From Spirillospora albida (lineage in GTDB: Bacteria > Actinomycetota > Actinomycetes > Streptosporangiales > Streptosporangiaceae), in NCBI RefSeq assembly GCF_000718255.1, contig NZ_JOFJ01000007.1, positions 62,001 through 126,000 of the forward strand: a stretch of DNA of 64,000 nt. Direction: 5' to 3'. Below are positions 17,052-27,314 of the stretch, in pieces. The notes under the pieces were generated by a model, which saw only the letters and a list, made by a program, of their open reading frames with translations, was not told the origin of the DNA and did no database searches. The position numbers and the translations under genes are program-made. Numbering within the stretch: the stretch's first letter is position 1; every line of letters starts with the position of its first letter.

Positions 17052-18170
17052 ATGGAGGGCGACCGATTCCTGCGGCTCCTGATCGAGCGGGCCGACGACG
17101 CCGCGACGCTGGAGGCGACCGTCCAGGCCGCCCGGAGCAGGTCCGAGCTGGTCGCCGCGCTGCCCGAGGAGGAGACGCGGCGGCACACCCGCGCGCTGGT
17201 GCGTGGCGTGCGCGCCGCCCTGGCCGGCGGCGGTCCGGGCGCCGAGGTGCTCGCCGCCGCGGAGCTGCTCGGCTCGGACCGGGCGCGGCAGGGCGTCCCC
17301 GTCGCCGCCCTCCTGGACGGCTTCCAGGCGGGCCGCGCCCACCTCGTCCGGACCCTCGTCGACGAGGGCCGCCGCACCGGCGTCCCCGACGGCGTGCTCC
17401 TGGACGGGGTGTCCCGCATCGACGAGATCACGACCGCGCTCGTCCACCGGATGGTGCACGCCCACCGGATCGCCGAGCTGGAGATGGCCCGCACCACCCG
17501 GGAGTCCCGGGTGCAGCTGCTGCGGCAGCTCCTGCACGGGGAGGCCGTGACGGTGCGCGCCCCCCTCGACCCCGCCGCCGCGTACCACTGCGTCGTGTCG
17601 GACGTCAGCGACCCCGCCGTCGCCGCGCGGCTGGAGACCGCCCTGACGGCGGCCGGGCCGGGGCTGTGCGGGCTCGTCGACGGGCGGCTCGCCGCGCTCG
17701 TCGCCCGGCTGCCGGACCCGCCGCTCACCGGCCCGCTGCTGGTCGCCGCGCCGCCCGCCCGCCCCGCCGCCGTCGCGCCCCGCTACGCCCTCGGCCGCCG
17801 GGCGCTGCGCGCGGGAGCCGCCGCCGGGCTGACCGGGCTGCGCGCCCTCACCGACCTCGCGCTGCTCACCGCCGCCGACGCCGAACCCGAGCTCGGCGGC
17901 CTGCTGGCCGCCGATCTCCTGCACGGCCTCGACCGGGACGACCCGTTCCACGTCGAGCTGGCCGTGACCGCGCTCGCCTACCTCGACCACGGCGGGCGCG
18001 TCGCGCCCACGGCCGCCGCGCTTCACGTGCACGGCAACACCGTGAAGTACCGCGTGCGGCGCTTCAAGGAGCTGACGGGGGAGCCGCTGCTCGACGCGTC
18101 CGGCGGGGCGGCGGTTCCGAGGGCCGCGAACCGGTGGTGGGCGCTGCGGCACTGGCTCGGCGCGGGATGA
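17052..18170 (+). CDS. PucR-family transcriptional regulator
   Basis: 372 residues, ATG at 17052. The helical N-terminal sensory half includes DGFQAGRAHLVRTLVDEG and ends in the linker helix RIAELEMARTTRESRVQLLR. The C-terminal PucR HTH reads ALAYLDHGGRVAPTAAALHV then HGNTVKYRVRRFKELTG. That recognition-helix pattern (HxNTVxYRLxR) is diagnostic of the family. Members control purine, amino-acid or aromatic catabolism. It is divergent from the class II aldolase, with a perfect dyad between them, so the aldolase operon is the likely target. Confidence 0.88.
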   Translation: MEGDRFLRLLIERADDAATLEATVQAARSRSELVAALPEEETRRHTRALVRGVRAALAGGGPGAEVLAAAELLGSDRARQGVPVAALLDGFQAGRAHLVRTLVDEGRRTGVPDGVLLDGVSRIDEITTALVHRMVHAHRIAELEMARTTRESRVQLLRQLLHGEAVTVRAPLDPAAAYHCVVSDVSDPAVAARLETALTAAGPGLCGLVDGRLAALVARLPDPPLTGPLLVAAPPARPAAVAPRYALGRRALRAGAAAGLTGLRALTDLALLTAADAEPELGGLLAADLLHGLDRDDPFHVELAVTALAYLDHGGRVAPTAAALHVHGNTVKYRVRRFKELTGEPLLDASGGAAVPRAANRWWALRHWLGAG

Positions 18171-18226
18171 CGGGGCCCACCGCCGGATGATCTGATGGGA
18201 TCATGCCGCTCGAAGGGGAGATACGG

Positions 18227-19090
18227 GTGCGGATCAGCACGGTGATGTGGCCCACGGCGTCCTGGCCGGAGGCGGGGGAGCTGTGGCGGCGGGCGGAGGA
18301 TCTCGGGTTCCACCACGCCTGGGTGTACGACCACCTCGCCTGGCGCGGCACGACCCCCTGGTACGACGCCTACACGACGCTCGCCGCGGCCGCCGCCGTC
18401 ACGTCCCGGATCCGGCTCGGCACGCTCGTCACGTCCCCGAACTTCCGGCATCCGGTGCCCACCGCGCACGCGATCAGGACGATCGACCACGTGAGCGGCG
18501 GCCGCCTCACCGTCGGCATCGGCTCCGGCGGCACGAACCGCAGGTCCGACGCCGGGGTCCTCGGCGGAGACGAGTGGACGCGCGGCGAGCGCACGGCCCG
18601 CTTCACCGAGTGGACCACGCTGCTCGACCGGCTCCTGCGCGGCCCCGAGACCACCTTCGAGGGGGCCCACTACTCCGCGCGCGAGGTGCTCGCCTCGCCG
18701 TGCGTGCAGCGCCCCCGCGTCCCCTTCATGATCGCCGGGGACGGGCCGCGCGGCCTTGCGCTCGCCGCCCGCTACGGTGACGGCTGGGTCACCTCCGGCC
18801 ACGCCGAGGGCCGCGCGGCGCGGGACGTCGTCCGCGACCGGGTCGCCGCCCTCCGCGCCGCGTGCGCCGAGGAGGGCCGCGAGGTGGGGAACCTCATGCT
18901 GATGACGGGCTTCACCGACGATCCTTGGCTGGCGTCGCCGGCCGCGTTCACCGACCTCGCCGGGCGCTACGCCGAGCTCGGCATCACCGAGATCGCCCTG
19001 CACTGGCCGCGCCCCGGCACCCAGTGGGACGCCGACATGACGGTGTTCGAGGCGATCGCCGCCGAACACCGCGGCGCCGACCGCTCCTGA
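18227..19090 (+). CDS. LLM-class (F420-dependent) oxidoreductase
   Basis: 287 residues from the GTG at 18227, chosen because GGGGAG sits six bases upstream. The ATG at 18203 would bury that site inside the gene. The sequence ISTVMWP..AEDLGFHHAWVYDHL, IRLGTLVTSPNFRHP and GRLTVGIGSGG fits the luciferase-like TIM barrel that binds F420 or FMN. The substrate is unknown; such enzymes are numerous in actinomycetes. A short dyad ATGATC-TGATGG-GATCAT lies at 18187-18204. The SMR gene begins 19 bases after the stop, implying cotranscription. Confidence 0.85.
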   Translation: MRISTVMWPTASWPEAGELWRRAEDLGFHHAWVYDHLAWRGTTPWYDAYTTLAAAAAVTSRIRLGTLVTSPNFRHPVPTAHAIRTIDHVSGGRLTVGIGSGGTNRRSDAGVLGGDEWTRGERTARFTEWTTLLDRLLRGPETTFEGAHYSAREVLASPCVQRPRVPFMIAGDGPRGLALAARYGDGWVTSGHAEGRAARDVVRDRVAALRAACAEEGREVGNLMLMTGFTDDPWLASPAAFTDLAGRYAELGITEIALHWPRPGTQWDADMTVFEAIAAEHRGADRS

Positions 19091-19109
19091 GCCCACGAGG
19101 AACCCCCGC

Positions 19110-19439
19110 ATGCCGTTCGTCCTGCTCGCCTTCGCCATCCTCTTCGAGGTCACCGCCACCCTCGCGCTGCGCGGCAGCGAGGGGCTGTCCAAGGCCGGGC
19201 CCACCGCAGTCGTGATCGTGGGGTACCTGCTGTCGTTCGCGCTGATGGCGAAGGCGCTCACCTCGCTCAACGTCGGCCCCGTCTACGCGATCTGGTCGGC
19301 GCTCGGGACCGTCGGCGCGTTCGCCGGCGGCGTCCTGCTGTTCGACGAGCCGGTCCGCCCCGTCACGGTCGCGGGTGCGGCGATCATCGTCGTGGGCGTC
19401 GTCGTGATGAACCTCGGCGGCGGCGTCGGCCACGGCTGA
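19110..19439 (+). CDS. SMR-family small multidrug efflux transporter
   Basis: 109 residues with four membrane segments, the standard SMR size. The membrane-embedded glutamate essential for proton-coupled drug export is present in AILFEVTATLAL (residue 13). GPVYAIWSALGTVG and LFDEPVRPV match the conserved loops 2-3 and 3-4. It probably works as a homodimer exporting cationic compounds or guanidinium. GAGGAA lies about 12 bases before the ATG. The gene is convergent with the AraC regulator (8-base gap). Confidence 0.9.
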   Translation: MPFVLLAFAILFEVTATLALRGSEGLSKAGPTAVVIVGYLLSFALMAKALTSLNVGPVYAIWSALGTVGAFAGGVLLFDEPVRPVTVAGAAIIVVGVVVMNLGGGVGHG

Positions 19440-19447
19440 GCGGCGCC

Positions 19448-20299
19448 TCAGACGGGCTCGGCGAGGGTGCTCCCGCGGCGCCGCCCGAGCAGCTCCGCGA
19501 TCAGCGCGGTCGGAGTCCCGCCTCCGAGCGCGCGGAAGTCGCGGCTGAGGTGGGCCTGGTCGTAGTAGCCGCACGCGGACGCGGTGCCGGCGAGGTCCGC
19601 GCCGTCCGAGAGCATCGCGACGGCCCGCTCGAAGCGCAGCACCCGCGCCGCCGCCTTCGGCGGGAGCCCGGCCTGGTCGCGGAACCGCCGCGCCAGATGC
19701 CCGCGGCTCCAGCCGACCTCGGCGGCCAGCGCCGCGACGGTGATGCCGCCTCCGGCCGCGAGCAGCCGCCAGGCGTGCGCCACCTCCGGATCCGGCGCGG
19801 GCCCCGCCTCCAGCCGCGCCAGCAGGAACGCGTCGAGCAGGTCGAACCGCGCGGCCCAGGACGGCGCCTCCGCGAGCCGCTCGACGAGCCGCGCGGCGGA
19901 CGGGCCGAGCAGGTCCGGCAGCTCCGCGGCGGCGTTCGTGAGCCGCCCCATCGGGACGCCGAGCAGCGTGTAGCAGCCCAGCGGGGTGATATCGAGCTGG
20001 ACGCCGCGCAGGCCGCCCGGATGCTCGTATCCGCCGGGCCCGTCGTACAGGCCCGCGACGAACGAGCCGTAGTGCCGGGCTCCGGCGCCGGGATCGGGGA
20101 ACCGGAGGTACAGCGGCGGCCCCAGATTGAGGATCACGGTCGCGGTGCCGCCCGGAAGCGTCCGCGTCCGGCCCGGGACGCCCCCCTGCTCCCAGTAGCC
20201 GTCGTAGGAGCGCAGGAACGGGCGCAGCGCCGGATGCGGGCGGCCCCGCGCCAGCCACCAGCCACCCCGGTCGCCGATCTCGACCGGCCTGCCGCCCAT
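19448..20299 (-). CDS. AraC-family transcriptional regulator
   Basis: 283 residues. The C-terminal DNA-binding domain carries two HTHs: AALAAEVGWSRGHLARRFRD and the second around GTASACGYYDQAHLSRDFRA. The N-terminal part, with LPGGTATVILNLGPPL, fits the DUF6597-like sensing domain of actinobacterial AraC proteins. It starts seven bases after the stop of the hypothetical gene at 20307 and so shares its transcript. Its target is unknown; the downstream-convergent SMR/LLM genes or the upstream aldehyde dehydrogenase are possibilities. Confidence 0.88.
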   Translation of the reverse strand: MGGRPVEIGDRGGWWLARGRPHPALRPFLRSYDGYWEQGGVPGRTRTLPGGTATVILNLGPPLYLRFPDPGAGARHYGSFVAGLYDGPGGYEHPGGLRGVQLDITPLGCYTLLGVPMGRLTNAAAELPDLLGPSAARLVERLAEAPSWAARFDLLDAFLLARLEAGPAPDPEVAHAWRLLAAGGGITVAALAAEVGWSRGHLARRFRDQAGLPPKAAARVLRFERAVAMLSDGADLAGTASACGYYDQAHLSRDFRALGGGTPTALIAELLGRRRGSTLAEPV

Positions 20300-20306
20300 C
20301 CGCCGG

Positions 20307-20903
20307 CTACTCGTACATCTGCCCGCACACCGCGAGCCGCGCGAGGTCGCCCCACGTCATCGTGGTGAGCTCGCGGACGGGGGAGCGGACGGGCGGGCTC
20401 CCCGGGGCGGCGGGCAGCGGGACGCGGGCGCCGTCGGCGGCGTCCCAGCCGCCGAGGCCGCCGGCCGCCGCGCACTCCAGGTACGTCGCCGGATCGAAGT
20501 TGTACCAGCGGGCCGGGGTGGCGCGGGGACCGGAGCCGGGCGGGCGCGGCGCGTCCACGCCGAACCGGGCGTCCGGGCCGGGCGGGTGCGCGAGGAAGTC
20601 CTCCAGGTCGGCGAGCTGGGACAGGACGACCCGCTCCCAGTCGGCGAACCCCTCGGGGGCCCCGGACAGGGACAGGTCCTTGCCGCTCCACGCCGGGTCG
20701 TAGGGCGGCGGGGCCGTGCCGGCCGCTGCCGCGAACAGCGCCGCGACGTCGTCCGGTCGCAGATCGGCGCGGTCGCCCAGCGGCGCCGCCGCCTTCCAGA
20801 GCGCGCGCAGGAACGCCGACAGCGACCACGACGCCGCCCGCACCTCCCGCCCGAGCCGCAGGAAATGCAGATAGAGATCGCGATTCGTGCGGACGCTCGG
20901 CAC
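20307..20903 (-). CDS. Hypothetical soluble protein, operonic with AraC regulator
   Basis: 198 residues from a GTG at 20903 with GGAGGG four bases upstream; the frame is open further up to 20963. No signal peptide or membrane segment is visible. The protein has a helical N-terminus (RDLYLHFLRLGREVRAAS), a tryptophan/aspartate-rich middle (GFADWERVVLSQLADLEDFL) and ends in DLARLAVCGQMYE. I do not recognise the family. It is coupled by seven bases to the AraC gene and lies 96 bases after the aldehyde dehydrogenase, so all three may share one transcript. Confidence 0.6.
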   Translation of the reverse strand: MPSVRTNRDLYLHFLRLGREVRAASWSLSAFLRALWKAAAPLGDRADLRPDDVAALFAAAAGTAPPPYDPAWSGKDLSLSGAPEGFADWERVVLSQLADLEDFLAHPPGPDARFGVDAPRPPGSGPRATPARWYNFDPATYLECAAAGGLGGWDAADGARVPLPAAPGSPPVRSPVRELTTMTWGDLARLAVCGQMYE

Positions 20904-20999
20904 TCGGCCCTCCGTGGTCGGCTCAGCGATCGGGCAGGCCCCCGTGCGGAGAGTGTCGCACACCGCGGCGGACCCCCGGGCGGAGGTCCGCCGCCGCGG

Positions 21000-22409
<1,410 letters not shown>

Positions 22410-22434
22410 GTTGACCCTCCGCTCAGACACAGAA

Positions 22435-22449
22435 CCGAACGACGTTCAG
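22435..22449. promoter_or_regulatory. Candidate operator upstream of the aldehyde dehydrogenase
   Basis: CCGAACGACGTTCAG has 7-base arms around a single central base with one mismatch (core GAACG-A-CGTTC). It is 26 bases from the preferred GTG start, where a repressor would block transcription or initiation. Confidence 0.45.
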
Positions 22450-22637
22450 TATTCACCCGGAGCGGCCGGAATACGAGAGCGCGGGCCACTTCCCGTACGG
22501 GCGGCCCGCACGCCGCGCGGAAGGGGGCGGGCCGCATCAGGCGAGGACCGGGACGACGGAAGGGCCGCGCGGCCCTCACCCGCTTCCTCGGCGGATGACG
22601 GCCGCGCGGCCCCTCGACGGATACCGCAGCGCCGCTG

Positions 22638-23285
22638 CTAGGCGTCGAACACGCGGTCCAGCAGGTCCCGGTAGCCGCGCAGCGCCAGACGGAGCCGCTC
22701 GGTGTCGGGCCGCTCGTCCCGGCCCGGGGCGGGCGCCTCCGACAACGCCCGGCGGTGCGCGGCGACCGCCCGCCCCAGCGCGTCCGTGACCTCGCCGGCC
22801 AGCTCGTCCGCGCGGCGGACGGCCTCGGCGGGGTCGTCCACGAACCCGGACTGCACCTCCCGCCACCGCTGCCGGAACCGCTCGCTGTCCGACGGGTCGA
22901 GCAGCCGTTCCGGCAGCCCTCGCCGGGCGGAGTCCGCCGCGGGCCCGTGCCCCTGCGCCTCAGGCCGCTCGCCCGCCTGGCCCGGGGCCGCGCCCTGCCG
23001 GGGAACCGCGACGGGCTGAGGAGCCGTGTCACGCTGCGAAGCCGTGTCCTGCCCGGGTACCGCGCCCGGCCGGGACGCCGCGCCCTGGCGGGGCGCCGTG
23101 CCCGGCTGGGAGGCCGTGTCCTGCCCGGGTGCCGCGCCCGGCCGCGGGGATGCGGCCTGCTGCGGGGGTGCCGCGTGCCGTCGGGGCTCCGACGGCGGTT
23201 TCGGCTGCCCCGCCACCCGGGTGTCACTCGGGGTCGCGGTGCCGTCCGGGGACGTGGTGCCGTCCGGTCGCCTGGAATGGTCCAT
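22638..23285 (-). CDS. Repeat-rich hypothetical protein, paralogue of the upstream gene
   Basis: 215 residues, ATG at 23285, with GAGGAG within the end of the upstream gene. Residues 1-115 are low-complexity (Pro, Gly, Ala, Gln, Arg) and include a 24-residue repeat around PGQDTASQ. The C-terminal 100 residues begin LLDPSDSERFRQRWREVQSG and continue FVDDPAEAVRRADELAGEV. This matches, position by position, LDPSQREQYREQWIRVQERF then VDTPEAAVEQADGLVTVV of the neighbouring gene, so the pair arose by tandem duplication. No known function. It probably acts with its membrane-anchored paralogue. Confidence 0.65.
   Translation of the reverse strand: MDHSRRPDGTTSPDGTATPSDTRVAGQPKPPSEPRRHAAPPQQAASPRPGAAPGQDTASQPGTAPRQGAASRPGAVPGQDTASQRDTAPQPVAVPRQGAAPGQAGERPEAQGHGPAADSARRGLPERLLDPSDSERFRQRWREVQSGFVDDPAEAVRRADELAGEVTDALGRAVAAHRRALSEAPAPGRDERPDTERLRLALRGYRDLLDRVFDA
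23041..23146. repeat. 72-base imperfect direct repeat inside the hypothetical gene
   Basis: The block starting at 23041 (GCCGTGTCCTGCCCGGGT...) recurs from 23113 with about 32 of the first 34 bases identical. The period of 72 bases equals 24 codons, so the reading frame is kept. A more degenerate third copy precedes it. Confidence 0.6.
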
Positions 23286-23292
23286 CACTCGC

Positions 23293-23949
23293 TCAGCTCC
23301 TCGGCGTCTCGTCGCCCTTTGCGGGTGTTTCGGCAGGTGCCCTGCCGGCGGCTTCCGCGCGGGGTTCCGCGACGCTGTCGTGGTGGCCGTCGGCGCGGTC
23401 GCCGAGGCGGTCGGTGGCGGGCACCTGCAGCAGCTCCTCGAACAGGGCGCGGTAGTGCACCATGGCCTGCCGCAGCTCTTCCGTGGACGCCTCCTTGGCC
23501 CGCGCCCGCGCGCTGATGTCGTGCGCGTGCCTGTAGTGCTCCAGCGTCCGGCCGTGCTCCACCGACAGGTGGGCGACCCGCTCCTCGAAGCCGTGCGTCG
23601 GGTAGCCGCGCTCGCCCATCACCACCGTGACGAGGCCGTCCGCCTGCTCGACGGCCGCCTCCGGGGTGTCGACGAACCGCTCCTGGACGCGGATCCACTG
23701 CTCCCGGTACTGCTCCCGCTGCGAGGGGTCGAGGTCCCGCAGCTCCAGTTCCCCGTGCCGCTGCTCGCGGGACATCAGCTCCCGCTCGGCGGCGGCGCGG
23801 CCGCCGCTGCTCTCCACGGTGCGGTCGTACTCGGGGCCGAACCGGCGGCGCAGCCGCCGGGTCCGCGCCCGGGTCCAGGCGAGGTACGCGACCCCCGCGA
23901 CGGCCGCGACGGCGAGGGCCGCGACGACGACCACGATGACGGTCGACAT
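23293..23949 (-). CDS. Membrane-anchored hypothetical protein (paralogue of the downstream gene)
   Basis: 218 residues, ATG at 23949. Residues 2-25 form a single transmembrane anchor (VIVVVVAALAVAAVAGVAYL) followed by an arginine-rich stop-transfer segment. The rest is charged and helical, with LELRDLDPSQREQYREQW and FVDTPEAAVEQADGLVTVV. This is the block shared with the next gene, and resembles proteins annotated only as actinobacterial secreted or membrane hypotheticals. The stop is seven bases before the next start. Likely a cytoplasmic helical domain tethered to the membrane; function unknown. Confidence 0.65.
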   Translation of the reverse strand: MSTVIVVVVAALAVAAVAGVAYLAWTRARTRRLRRRFGPEYDRTVESSGGRAAAERELMSREQRHGELELRDLDPSQREQYREQWIRVQERFVDTPEAAVEQADGLVTVVMGERGYPTHGFEERVAHLSVEHGRTLEHYRHAHDISARARAKEASTEELRQAMVHYRALFEELLQVPATDRLGDRADGHHDSVAEPRAEAAGRAPAETPAKGDETPRS

Positions 23950-24189
23950 GGTCTGTCCTCCAACGTGCGTCGGATCGAATGGGCGCCCGATGCCCGGAGG
24001 CGGGCAGGTCAAACGAAACCCTGGTAGCGGCCATGTTCCGCCACGGTTTCGGTCCTGATTCGCCCCGAAGATCGCCTCTCTGTGTGATCCGCGCCGATAT
24101 GCTGTGAGGCGCCCGGTTCGCGTGCTGTGCTGAGCGCGGAACCACCCCCCGCGCCGGGTCGCGGCGCGTCCGATGGGAAGTGATGCGCG

Positions 24190-24660
24190 GTGCGCCATGC
24201 CTTCGGCCTCATCCTCGGCGTCCTGCTGACCCCGGCGCTGCTCTACGGCACCGCCTGGGGGTACGCGCAGGCCGGGCAGTCGTTCGACGGAACCGGGCGG
24301 GAGATCACCGACGACACCCGCATGTACGGGGCCTTCGCGCTCCTCGCCGCGGTCGGTCTCGTGACGGGCGTCGTGATCGTCGCGCGCTGGGCGTCGCCGC
24401 TGGTGTCGCTCGTCCCCGCCCTGGCCCTGCTGGGCCTCAGCGGGTACTTCCTGTTCGACCCCGGCCGCGTCCTCGACCTGCCCGGCCGGGTGCCGCCGGC
24501 CGGCGACCTCGACACCGGCCTGCGGCTGCTGCTCGGCTCCGGCGTCTACGCGATGATGGGGTTCGCGCTGCTCATGCCCACCTGGGCGCCGCGCCGCTGG
24601 GGTTCCGGCCACGAGGCCGAGGCGGCCGACCGGGCGTACTACTCGGCGCTCGAGCGCTGA
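24190..24660 (+). CDS. Small four-helix integral membrane protein, unknown function
   Basis: 156 residues from a GTG at 24190, with GGGAAG nine bases upstream. Four hydrophobic segments are visible (about 4-26, 47-66, 71-93 and 115-135), separated by short polar loops; the last 20 residues are charged (GHEAEAADRAYYSALER). I do not recognise a family. The last 22 bases overlap the end of the convergent ABC ATPase gene. It is divergent from the anchored hypothetical at 23949, sharing a 240-base spacer in which I see no clear operator. Confidence 0.6.
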   Translation: MRHAFGLILGVLLTPALLYGTAWGYAQAGQSFDGTGREITDDTRMYGAFALLAAVGLVTGVVIVARWASPLVSLVPALALLGLSGYFLFDPGRVLDLPGRVPPAGDLDTGLRLLLGSGVYAMMGFALLMPTWAPRRWGSGHEAEAADRAYYSALER

Positions 24661-25640
24661 CCGCCGGGCGCGGGCCGCCCGTACGCCCGGTCGCCCCGGT
24701 ACAGGGACGCGAGGACGTCCTCGATCCCCGTCTCCCGAAGTGCGATGTCGCGGACGTCGTAGCGGGCCGCGAGCGCCGCGATGACCGCCGCCGCGTTCGC
24801 CGCGGGCGGCAGCCGCAGCCACTGGCGCGGCCCGTCCGCCCGCTCGGCCTCGATCCCGTCCAGCGCGATCGGCGGCGCGGGGCGGTCCAGCTCGACCACC
24901 AGGACCCGGTCGGCGCCCACGGTGCGGCGCAGCTCGCCCAGGCCGCCGTCGTACGCCAGCCGCCCGTGATCGATGATCATCACCCGGCGGCAGAGCCGCT
25001 CGATGTCGCCGAGGTCGTGCGTGGTCAGCAGGATCGTGGTGCCCCGCTCGGCGTTGATCCGGGCCAGGAACTCCCGGACGGTCGCCTTGCTGACCACGTC
25101 CAGGCCGATGGTGGGCTCGTCCAGGACGAGCAGCTCCGGGTCGTGCAGCAGGGCCGCCGCGAGGTCGCCGCGCATCCGCTGCCCGAGGCTGAGCTGCCGG
25201 ACGGGCGTCGCCAGGAACGGCTCCAGCTCCAGCAGCGCCGTGAGCTCGGCGAGCCGCGTCCGGTGCGCGGCCGCCTCCACCCGGTAGAGCCGCCGGACGA
25301 GCGTGAGGCTGTCGCGCAGCGGCAGGTCCCACCAGAGCGTGGTGCGCTGCCCGAACACGACGCCGATCCGGCGGGCCAGCGCGGTGCGGCGGCGGGACGG
25401 GTCCAGCCCGCACACCGTCAGCGACCCCGACGACGCGGCGAGGATGCCGGTCAGCATCTTGATCGTCGTGGACTTGCCCGCGCCGTTCGGGCCGAGGTAG
25501 CCGACGAACTCGCCGCGCCGGACGGTGAACGACACCGCGTCCACGGCGGTCACGGCCGTCCGGGCACGGCGCCGCAGCACGCCGCCCGCCCGCGTGAAGG
25601 TCTTCGTCAGCGCGGCGGCCTCGATCACCGCGTCACCCAT
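24639..25640 (-). CDS. ABC transporter ATP-binding protein (ABC-2 exporter, DUF990 partner)
   Basis: 333 residues. Walker A LGPNGAGKST, Q-loop VVFGQRTTLWWDL, signature LSLGQRMRGDLAAAL, Walker B LLVLDEPTIGLD and switch TTHDLGDIE are all intact. The signature LSLGQ and the GQRTTLWWDLP stretch are typical of ATPases paired with DUF990-type permeases. A 90-residue C-terminal extension follows the nucleotide-binding domain. It is the last gene of a three-gene operon after two permeases (10-base gap). The substrate is unknown; an export role is likely. Confidence 0.9.
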   Translation of the reverse strand: MGDAVIEAAALTKTFTRAGGVLRRRARTAVTAVDAVSFTVRRGEFVGYLGPNGAGKSTTIKMLTGILAASSGSLTVCGLDPSRRRTALARRIGVVFGQRTTLWWDLPLRDSLTLVRRLYRVEAAAHRTRLAELTALLELEPFLATPVRQLSLGQRMRGDLAAALLHDPELLVLDEPTIGLDVVSKATVREFLARINAERGTTILLTTHDLGDIERLCRRVMIIDHGRLAYDGGLGELRRTVGADRVLVVELDRPAPPIALDGIEAERADGPRQWLRLPPAANAAAVIAALAARYDVRDIALRETGIEDVLASLYRGDRAYGRPAPGGQRSSAE

Positions 25641-25650
25641 CGCGTCCTCC

Positions 25651-26463
25651 TCAGCTTCCCGTCGACCGGTAGTGCCGCAGCCCTGCCCGCCACGCCACCG
25701 CCGCCACCGCGCAGACCAGCGCCGCCACCGCGGGCGAGGCGAACCGCGCCGCGCCCGGCAGGCCCAGCGGGTCGGGACGGTCCAGGACGTACAGGGCGGG
25801 CTGCCAGTTCACGAACGCCAGCGGCACGACGAACGTGACGCCCCGCACGAGGTCGCGGGCGAACATCGACATCGGGTACTGGGTGAGGAACCCGCCGCCG
25901 TAGGTGAGCGCCTTCGTGGCCCCGCGGCTCTCCAGCAGGACGAACTGGACCGCGCCCGCCAGCACCCACAGCCCCCCGAAGATGAACGCGCCCGCCGCCA
26001 CCATGGCCGGGACCATCGCGACCCGGCCGGGCGTCCAGGTGGTGTCCAGCCGGGGGAGCGCGAGCGCGAGCACCGTCACGGCCGGGACGAGCTTGCCGAC
26101 CCGGCGCGGCGAGTACTCCTCCGTCGCCACCTGGATCAGCGGGCTGACCGGCCGGACGAGCATCGCGTCCAGGGTGCCCCGCCGCACGTGCTCGCCCAGC
26201 CGTTCGGTGCTGCCGAGCACCAGGTCGGCGATCCCGAACGACAGTGTGGCCGTCCCGTACAGGAACAGGGCCTCGGCGACGTCGAAGCCGGCGATCCGCG
26301 GCGCGCGGGTGAACATGAGCGCGATCGCGGCGACGTCCAGGCCGGTGACGACCGCCGTCCCGGCCGTCAGCATGGCGAGGGACACCGGGTACTGCGCGGC
26401 CGCGCGGATCCACGTCCAGGCCAGCAGGGCGTACATCCGGGCGGCGCCGGCCGGGTCAGCCAC
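25651..26463 (-). CDS. ABC-2 type permease subunit (second of pair)
   Basis: 270 residues with about six membrane segments. RRGTLDAMLVRPVSPLIQV is the cytoplasmic coupling loop of DUF990-type ABC permeases. YGGGFLTQYPMSMFARDLVR and FVNWQPALYVLDR resemble the conserved C-terminal loop (here NWQPA). It overlaps the first permease by eight bases and is followed after ten bases by the ATPase, so it forms the membrane part of one exporter as a heterodimer with the upstream permease. Confidence 0.85.
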   Translation of the reverse strand: MADPAGAARMYALLAWTWIRAAAQYPVSLAMLTAGTAVVTGLDVAAIALMFTRAPRIAGFDVAEALFLYGTATLSFGIADLVLGSTERLGEHVRRGTLDAMLVRPVSPLIQVATEEYSPRRVGKLVPAVTVLALALPRLDTTWTPGRVAMVPAMVAAGAFIFGGLWVLAGAVQFVLLESRGATKALTYGGGFLTQYPMSMFARDLVRGVTFVVPLAFVNWQPALYVLDRPDPLGLPGAARFASPAVAALVCAVAAVAWRAGLRHYRSTGS

Positions 26464-27244
26464 CGTGCACCACCAGCCTCCGCCGCGCCGCCCGGGTCAG
26501 CAGCGCGCCCGCGCCGAGCAGGACGAGCGCCCAGCCGGCCTGGAAGCCGAGGGCGCCGAGCAGCCCCGCTCCGGTGCGCCGCCCGAGGAACACGTCGGCG
26601 GGAACCTGGATCAGCGCGGCCCACGGCAGGGCCATCGCGGCGGAGCCGAGCGCGCCGGGGAACACGACGAGCGGAAGGATCATCCCGGAGAAGAACAGCG
26701 ACAGGACCAGGGCGACGGCCTCCGGGCCGCGGTGGTCGTGGACCCAGAACGCGCTGAGCGCCACCAGGTAGCGGAGCGCGAAGCCCACCACGACCGCGAG
26801 CAGGACGGCCGCCGCGAACGCGGCGGACGCGGCCGGGCCGGGAACGGTGAGCGGGAACACCAGCGCGCCCGCCAGTAGCGGCGGCCCGCCGCGCAGCAGC
26901 AGGGCGGCGGCCGCCCGGCCGAGGTCGTCGGCCAGCCACCAGCCCTGGAGGCCGACGGGGCGGTGCAGGTCGATGGCGACGTCCCCGGTGCGGATCCGCT
27001 CGGTGAGGTCGATGCCGCCGAAGATCTGCACGGGCCCGATGAGCGCCTGGGTGATGAAGCAGAAGGTGACGGCGTCGGCGGCGTCGTACCCGCCGAGCGC
27101 CGGACGCGCCGCCCACAGGGCGAGCAGGACGTAGGCGCGCATGAACCCGAACGCCGTGTTCGTCACGGCCTCCGCCAGGGCGCCCAGCGGGTACGCGGAA
27201 TGGCGGCGGAAGCCGAACCACCACGCCCACGGAAGAACGCCCAC
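26456..27244 (-). CDS. ABC-2 type permease subunit (first of pair)
   Basis: 262 residues, six predicted membrane segments. DLTERIRTGDVAIDLHRPVG is the coupling-loop pattern also seen in its partner. FSGMILPLVVFPGAL and AALIQVPADVFLGR follow the DUF990-type permease layout. It is the first gene of the exporter operon, starting at an ATG at 27244; the next permease begins before this one ends. There is no adjacent regulator to indicate substrate. Confidence 0.85.
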   Translation of the reverse strand: MGVLPWAWWFGFRRHSAYPLGALAEAVTNTAFGFMRAYVLLALWAARPALGGYDAADAVTFCFITQALIGPVQIFGGIDLTERIRTGDVAIDLHRPVGLQGWWLADDLGRAAAALLLRGGPPLLAGALVFPLTVPGPAASAAFAAAVLLAVVVGFALRYLVALSAFWVHDHRGPEAVALVLSLFFSGMILPLVVFPGALGSAAMALPWAALIQVPADVFLGRRTGAGLLGALGFQAGWALVLLGAGALLTRAARRRLVVHGG

Positions 27245-27314
27245 TCGTCGGGAGCTTAGCCAGGGTGGCTCTGCGTCACCATGTCATTTCCCACAGAGGA
27301 CGATGGGAAGTACA

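Noticed and set aside
23041..23146. CRISPR-like repeats
   Set aside because: Two in-frame 72-base copies inside a coding region without spacers; a protein repeat instead.
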